From the IMG/VR virus record IMGVR_UViG_3300030104_000420, positions 1-41,925 of that record: a stretch of DNA of 41,925 bases. One strand, given 5' to 3'. The stretch's first letter is position 1. Each line of letters opens with the position of its first letter. The stretch is from a virus. The position numbers and the translations under genes were made by a program. Positions 37,919-41,925 of the stretch are shown piece after piece. Below the pieces are notes generated by a model that ran no database searches, had not been told where the DNA came from, and saw only the letters and a program-made list of their open reading frames with translations.

Positions 37919-40508
37919 TATATTTGACACTTTAGATTTTGCTAGTGATTTTTTTGGGCAACCCGATAGAAATAAACAAAAAGTATCACGAAGAGAATAC
38001 AGAACGGGATACATTGATTATTATGATCAATCACTAGATGCTACAGGCATTAAAGCAGATTTGTCAAGAAGGTCGCCTACAGATAGTAAAGAAGAAGAAA
38101 GTAAACAAGTTAGTGTAAATCAAGTTGGTGTTACTGATAGTGGGGATGATGATCCTATGTCAATATCCAATTTAACAAATTTATCGGCAGGTTTTGATAG
38201 TAATTTAAATAGCTCATCTTCTATATTAGATTTAGAAAATAATTTTATAGATTACAACACATCCTTACAAAATGCAGGTTTTAAAGATAGAAGTGACAGT
38301 TTCCTAAATAAAAACTTTGGAATATCACTTGCTGCCGTTCCTCAAAGTGGAAAAGAAGCAAAAGAAGATGTAAAATCACTAGCTTCTAAAAGAGGATTAA
38401 CTTCCTTACTTAAATCGGGTGCTAAAAGAGGTTTAGCATATCTGGGAATGAGTCCAATTATAACAGGTGGAGCAACAGGATTTGTTACAGGTAAAACATT
38501 AAGTGATCCACTTGGAAACCCATCATACAGACCAGATCATTCAATTTTAGGCACAGTTATGGACATAAACTATTCCATACAAAGTAACAATATTAGTCAA
38601 AGTATGGCTGCAATAAACGCAAATAATGTAACAGGATATAGAGGTGCTAAATCACCTACTGGATTTTTTGGTTATATAGGGGGTCAACTTGTAAGCAGGG
38701 CCCCGAATGGTAAATCCTATACTGGTGTAAATGCTGAGTATGGAAGAATGGCTGAAGCTTTTAGTAAAGGCTATGCTCCTTTAGGGTATAATGTTGACAG
38801 TGAGTCAGGACAACACTCTATTGCATCTAGGACAGGAGCATTTAGGGGTTACGATGAAAGAGGATATCACGTTAGTGGAAATCAATTTTCAAAAGCAGGA
38901 TCAATGTCAGATGTCAGAGTTACAGCAGAAACATATTTTGGAAAAGGTGCAGGTAGAGAAGAAGATAAAAAGGTTATAGAAGCTCTTCAAAGAGTAAGAA
39001 GTCAATACAATTTCTTTGGTCGTCTTAAAGATACTGTAAAGAATCCAGTAACTCTTTCTCAAGTATTAGCCGAGAAAGCCAGCACTGGATCATATGACAA
39101 CAAGTATACTAAAGGGTCTGATTTAGGAGATGCTGCAGATTCAGTAGGATCAACAGGAGATTTAGGTGGAGCTACGAGTGCAGGATATTCAACTCCTTCT
39201 GCTGTAGCATCAGCTTCTAGTTTTGATGATGGTGGAGAACATGACCATTCTCCTAGTGGTGACTCTGACAGTGGTCTGGGAGATCAGGGTGGAGTAGGAG
39301 GAGGTTATACTGCCAAAGGTGGATTTATTGGAAGTAAAAAGAACTTTGCACTAGGTGGCAGAGGAGATGCCGAACCTGCAGGATTTATTGGAGGACCCCC
39401 AGAGAAATTTAACAAACAAACAACTATCGCAGATGATATACCCCTAACAGTAAAAGATGGTACATTTGTAATTAATGCTCCTGCTGTAGAAAATGAAGGA
39501 TCATTAAGTATACAGAAAATGTTAGCTGAAGGCTACGAAAAAGCCATGACTAGGGATATAGGGGTTGACAAAAATTTTAGAATTGGTAAAATACCAAGTA
39601 AAGAAGAATTAGATATACAAATCTCTCGTGGTGAAGTAGTAGTTCCACCACATGTAGCAAAAGTTATAGGCTACGACAAACTAGAAAAAATCAACAACAA
39701 AGGTAAGCGTGAAGTAGAACGCAGACAAAAAGCTGGTGATCAGGAGAAGGTACAAGCTGGTCAAGGTTTTGCCGCAAAAGGTGGTGTATTTACCATAGAC
39801 AAGGTTGCCGATTCCTACAAAGAAAAATACGCAACTCCACAACTAGCAAGACAAGCAACTATGAAACTTGCTAAAAAAATGCCACTAGCTGATGCTTTAG
39901 CCATACTTATATGGGGGGAAGCTAAAAATTTAGGGGATGAAGGACTTGAGGGTGCGGCTCACGTTTTAATAAATAGAGCAAACGCAGAAAAGTATCCGGG
40001 TTTTGGTAAAAGCATATATGAAGAATTGACAAGAACCTATGAAGGTGCAAAGGGCGAAAGAATTTTTCAGTTTAATGCACTTGAACCTACAAAATTTAGA
40101 GAGACTATTAAAAAATTTAAAAAAGATAATGATACGTATCTTAGAGTAAGAAACATTGCTGAAGAAGTTATGGCAGGTGCTAGAAAAGATTTTACAAACA
40201 ACGCTTTGTTTTTTTATAATCCCTTTACTTCAGGAAGTGATTGGTACAAAGAACAAGTAAGCAAAAAACACTTTAAAGAAACATATAGAACAGTAAATCC
40301 TAAAAACAAAAAAGCTTTACATGTGTATCACGTACCATCTGATTTTAAGATGGATACAATTTTAGGTGCAGAAAAAATTACTCCTGAACAATTTAAACCT
40401 TCAACCCCGATACCTAACGAAGTAACATTACCTATGAAACGACCTAAAGAGGTAGAAGATCGTAGTGATGATGGAGGTTTTTTAGATTATCTTAAAAAAT
40501 TATTTTAA
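37911..40508 (+). CDS. Large virion protein with C-terminal SleB-type cell-wall hydrolase
   Basis: 865 aa, GGAG 14 bases before ATG. Residues 1-150 acidic/Ser-rich; a weakly hydrophobic segment near 165-200 ('SGAKRGLAYLGMSPIITGG'); Gly-rich linkers (~430-500) with 'YTAKGGFIGS' and later 'FAAKGGVFTI'. Residues ~655-800 match the Hydrolase_2/SleB fold: 'LAILIWGEAKNLG' with catalytic-type E670, 'AAHVLINRANAEKYPGF', 'FQFNAL' and 'NNALFFYNPF'. Such domains cut peptidoglycan. As a virion protein it would open the cell wall at DNA entry; it is also the only evident lysin-type domain in the window, so a lysis role is possible. Confidence 0.8.
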   Translation: MSSIFDTLDFASDFFGQPDRNKQKVSRREYRTGYIDYYDQSLDATGIKADLSRRSPTDSKEEESKQVSVNQVGVTDSGDDDPMSISNLTNLSAGFDSNLNSSSSILDLENNFIDYNTSLQNAGFKDRSDSFLNKNFGISLAAVPQSGKEAKEDVKSLASKRGLTSLLKSGAKRGLAYLGMSPIITGGATGFVTGKTLSDPLGNPSYRPDHSILGTVMDINYSIQSNNISQSMAAINANNVTGYRGAKSPTGFFGYIGGQLVSRAPNGKSYTGVNAEYGRMAEAFSKGYAPLGYNVDSESGQHSIASRTGAFRGYDERGYHVSGNQFSKAGSMSDVRVTAETYFGKGAGREEDKKVIEALQRVRSQYNFFGRLKDTVKNPVTLSQVLAEKASTGSYDNKYTKGSDLGDAADSVGSTGDLGGATSAGYSTPSAVASASSFDDGGEHDHSPSGDSDSGLGDQGGVGGGYTAKGGFIGSKKNFALGGRGDAEPAGFIGGPPEKFNKQTTIADDIPLTVKDGTFVINAPAVENEGSLSIQKMLAEGYEKAMTRDIGVDKNFRIGKIPSKEELDIQISRGEVVVPPHVAKVIGYDKLEKINNKGKREVERRQKAGDQEKVQAGQGFAAKGGVFTIDKVADSYKEKYATPQLARQATMKLAKKMPLADALAILIWGEAKNLGDEGLEGAAHVLINRANAEKYPGFGKSIYEELTRTYEGAKGERIFQFNALEPTKFRETIKKFKKDNDTYLRVRNIAEEVMAGARKDFTNNALFFYNPFTSGSDWYKEQVSKKHFKETYRTVNPKNKKALHVYHVPSDFKMDTILGAEKITPEQFKPSTPIPNEVTLPMKRPKEVEDRSDDGGFLDYLKKLF

Positions 40509-40600
40509 GAATTAGTCAGCTACCCAGTAATATCACTGGCCCTGACATCCGAAGCAGCTACCCACAGCCATGTGGCACTGCAATAAATGAGGTAAATACA
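40509..40600 (+). promoter_or_regulatory. Tandem hairpin element upstream of the scaffold gene
   Basis: CAGCTACCCA occurs at 40517-40526 and 40555-40564, a 38-bp tandem arrangement. Each copy provides the left arm of a hairpin: CCAGT-AATATC-ACTGG (40524-40539) and CCACA-GCCA-TGTGG (40562-40575). The stretch is clearly GC-richer than its surroundings, lies between a stop codon and the scaffold's GAGG ribosome site, and lacks a T-tract. The frame of the scaffold gene is open through it but has no ATG/GTG/TTG start. Likely a structured RNA leader or processing site for the highly expressed scaffold and capsid genes. Confidence 0.55.
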
Positions 40601-41494
40601 ATGGCAACACAAGTAAAAGGTGCGAGAGCAAACAAACCAAATGACTCCTTTGGAGTAGTTAATAATCCAAATCTTTACAAAAACAAATATCGTGAAGAGG
40701 TGGATAAAGAAGACGATAATGAAGAAGAAGTACAAGCTCAAGACCCCACTGAAGAGGTGGCTACTCAAGAGGAAAGTACAAGTTTCGTAGAAACAAAACA
40801 ACCAGAAGGACACGATTACAAAAAACGTTATGATGATTTAAAAAAACATTATGATGCTAAACTTGATGAGTTTAAAAGTGAACGTGAACAAATGGTTAGT
40901 GAGATAAAAGCAATTAAAGATAACATGCAAAGTTTACCACAAGGAACTGTTGCTCCAAAATCTGCAGAAGAACTTCAAGAGTTTAAAGAAAAATATCCTG
41001 ATGTCTTCGAGGTGGTGGAAACTGTTTCTGGTTTAAAAACTGAACAGACGGTTGCTAGTCTACGAGAAGAAATTCAAGTCGTTAAAGAGAGGGAAAAGAC
41101 TCTTAAGAAAGAGAAAGCATACGAAGAATTACTTCGTTTACACCCTGATTTTGGTGAGTTAAAAAGCAATGAAAAGTTTATTGCATGGCTCGATGATCAA
41201 CCTGAACAACTTAGTAATGGTATTTATAAAAACAATACTGATGCTACGTGGGCAAGCAAGATCGTATCTCTTTACAAAGCAGAGATGGGCATATCTACTA
41301 AAAAACCTACTAAATCTAATCGAACAGATGCGGCAGCTACAGTTACTAAAACTCAACCTAAAGAAGTTGCTACAACTGATCAAAAAGGGAAGATTTGGAA
41401 AATGTCCGACATCGCCAAGCTGAAAGCGTGGGAGTTTGAAAAACTTGAAAAAGAAATAGACTTAGCACGAGCAGAAGGGCGAATAACTCAATAA
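40601..41494 (+). CDS. Capsid scaffolding protein
   Basis: 297 aa, ATG with ATGAGGTAAATACA upstream. Acidic and helical: acidic N-terminal segment (residues ~30-65), a coiled coil ('YKKRYDDLKKHYDAKLDEF', 'QVVKEREKTLKKEKAYEEL'), a compact helical domain ('LHPDFGELKSNEKFIAWLD'), and a C-terminal 'WKMSDIAKLKAWEFEKLE' helix, the likely capsid-binding end, with the basic/acidic pattern of podovirus scaffolds. The order scaffold then major capsid protein is standard. Guides prohead assembly and is lost before packaging ends. Confidence 0.85.
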   Translation: MATQVKGARANKPNDSFGVVNNPNLYKNKYREEVDKEDDNEEEVQAQDPTEEVATQEESTSFVETKQPEGHDYKKRYDDLKKHYDAKLDEFKSEREQMVSEIKAIKDNMQSLPQGTVAPKSAEELQEFKEKYPDVFEVVETVSGLKTEQTVASLREEIQVVKEREKTLKKEKAYEELLRLHPDFGELKSNEKFIAWLDDQPEQLSNGIYKNNTDATWASKIVSLYKAEMGISTKKPTKSNRTDAAATVTKTQPKEVATTDQKGKIWKMSDIAKLKAWEFEKLEKEIDLARAEGRITQ

Positions 41495-41523
41495 CTAACC
41501 TCAAATAGAGGAAGGATAAGAAA

Positions 41524-41925
41524 ATGGCTTTTGATACAGCTGCAGGGTACGCTAACTTACCGTCAGGTAACTTTGCTCCCTCAATTTTTAGCCAAAAAGT
41601 TCTTAAGTTCTTCCGTAGAGCTTCGGTTGCAGAAGATATTACGAATACCGACTATACTGGCGAAATTGAAAACTTTGGCGACACTGTTAACATCATAAAA
41701 GAACCAACACTTACTGTGTCAGCGTACACAAGAGGTTCTGTAGTTAACGCACAAGACTTGGCAGACGATCAGATTACAATGACCGTTGACCAAGCAAATG
41801 CTTTCGCATTTAAAATAGATGACATCGAAGAAAGACATTCACATGTCAACTTTGAAGCATTAGCAACTTCTTCAGGTGCTTTTGCTCTAAAGAGAAAATT
41901 TGATGCCAACATACTACAGGCTATG
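41524..41925 (+). CDS. Major capsid protein, 3' end cut off by the window
   Basis: ATG 41524 with GAGGAAGGATAAGAAA before it; 134 codons open to the last base. Begins MAFDTAAGYANLPSGNFAPS; continues 'IFSQKVLKFFRRASVAEDI', 'GDTVNIIKEPTLTVSAYTRG' and 'FKIDDIEERHSHVNF', the N-arm and early P-domain pattern of P22/HK97-fold coat proteins in marine podoviruses ('kvl.~f...s~~~~i~n.dy.G.i...Gd.V.I.~~p'). Follows the scaffold gene by 29 bases. Codons look more GC-rich than neighbours, as usual for a highly expressed coat gene. Confidence 0.9.
   Translation, partial: MAFDTAAGYANLPSGNFAPSIFSQKVLKFFRRASVAEDITNTDYTGEIENFGDTVNIIKEPTLTVSAYTRGSVVNAQDLADDQITMTVDQANAFAFKIDDIEERHSHVNFEALATSSGAFALKRKFDANILQAM

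Noticed and set aside
40520-40813. 97-codon minus-strand frame across the scaffold start
   Set aside because: Antisense of the scaffold gene, Phe/Leu/Cys-rich artefact; the intergenic block is better explained as a hairpin element.

Overview
The window is most of the genome of a tailed, short-tailed-type (podovirus-like) marine phage. The DNA is AT-rich and densely packed, with ATGA, TAATG and TAGTG stop/start overlaps between most genes. I see no tRNA, rRNA, CRISPR or insertion sequence. The combination of a family A DNA polymerase carrying a DnaJ-type CxxCxGxG zinc module, a B12-dependent ribonucleotide reductase, a Cas4-like nuclease and T7-type endonuclease I points to the HMO-2011-like group of phages of marine Alphaproteobacteria (SAR116, Roseobacter, SAR11). 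That affiliation rests on memory of the polymerase architecture, not on a search.

Layout. (1) 1-12497, plus strand: end of the late operon, with a 5'-truncated tail fibre, a fibre-assembly-like protein, a small coiled-coil/membrane protein and five probable internal (ejection-type) virion proteins, the largest of 1620 aa. (2) 12484-23191, minus strand: replication and nucleotide module, read leftward from a promoter near 23250. In transcription order it holds a ribbon-helix-helix-like regulator, an unknown, primase, DnaB-type helicase, HNH endonuclease, a separate 3'-5' exonuclease, the DNA polymerase domain, a putative ssDNA-binding protein, a Cas4-like nuclease, an unknown, endonuclease I, an unknown, a DUF3310 protein, class II ribonucleotide reductase, a PD-(D/E)XK nuclease and two small genes. 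(3) 23192-23351: divergent promoter region. (4) 23352-29937, plus strand: early/accessory genes, mostly small and unknown, including a C5-cytosine methyltransferase, a DUF932-like protein, three zinc-knuckle proteins and a winged-helix-like protein, with two intrinsic terminators. (5) 29997-30652: the largest gene-poor stretch, with back-to-back promoters, a structured inverted repeat and a C-rich tract, just upstream of the terminase. (6) 30653-41925, plus strand: head module with TerS, TerL, a tyrosine-recombinase-fold protein, portal, a gene nested out of frame in the portal tail, a large protein ending in a SleB-type cell-wall hydrolase, scaffold, and the first 134 codons of the major capsid protein.

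The late genes run off the right end and come in at the left end, which fits a circular or circularly permuted genome cut inside the late operon; the missing part should hold the rest of the capsid gene and the tail-tube genes. The two transcription units converge near 12490.

Most notable: a tyrosine-recombinase-like domain in a head-module protein; a 73-aa gene overlapping the portal gene by 194 bases; a DNA polymerase split from its exonuclease; a shared 12-mer placed equivalently behind two leftward promoters, one of which has no obvious gene; a tandem 38-bp hairpin element before the scaffold gene; and two small proteins near the terminase sharing an N-terminal motif.
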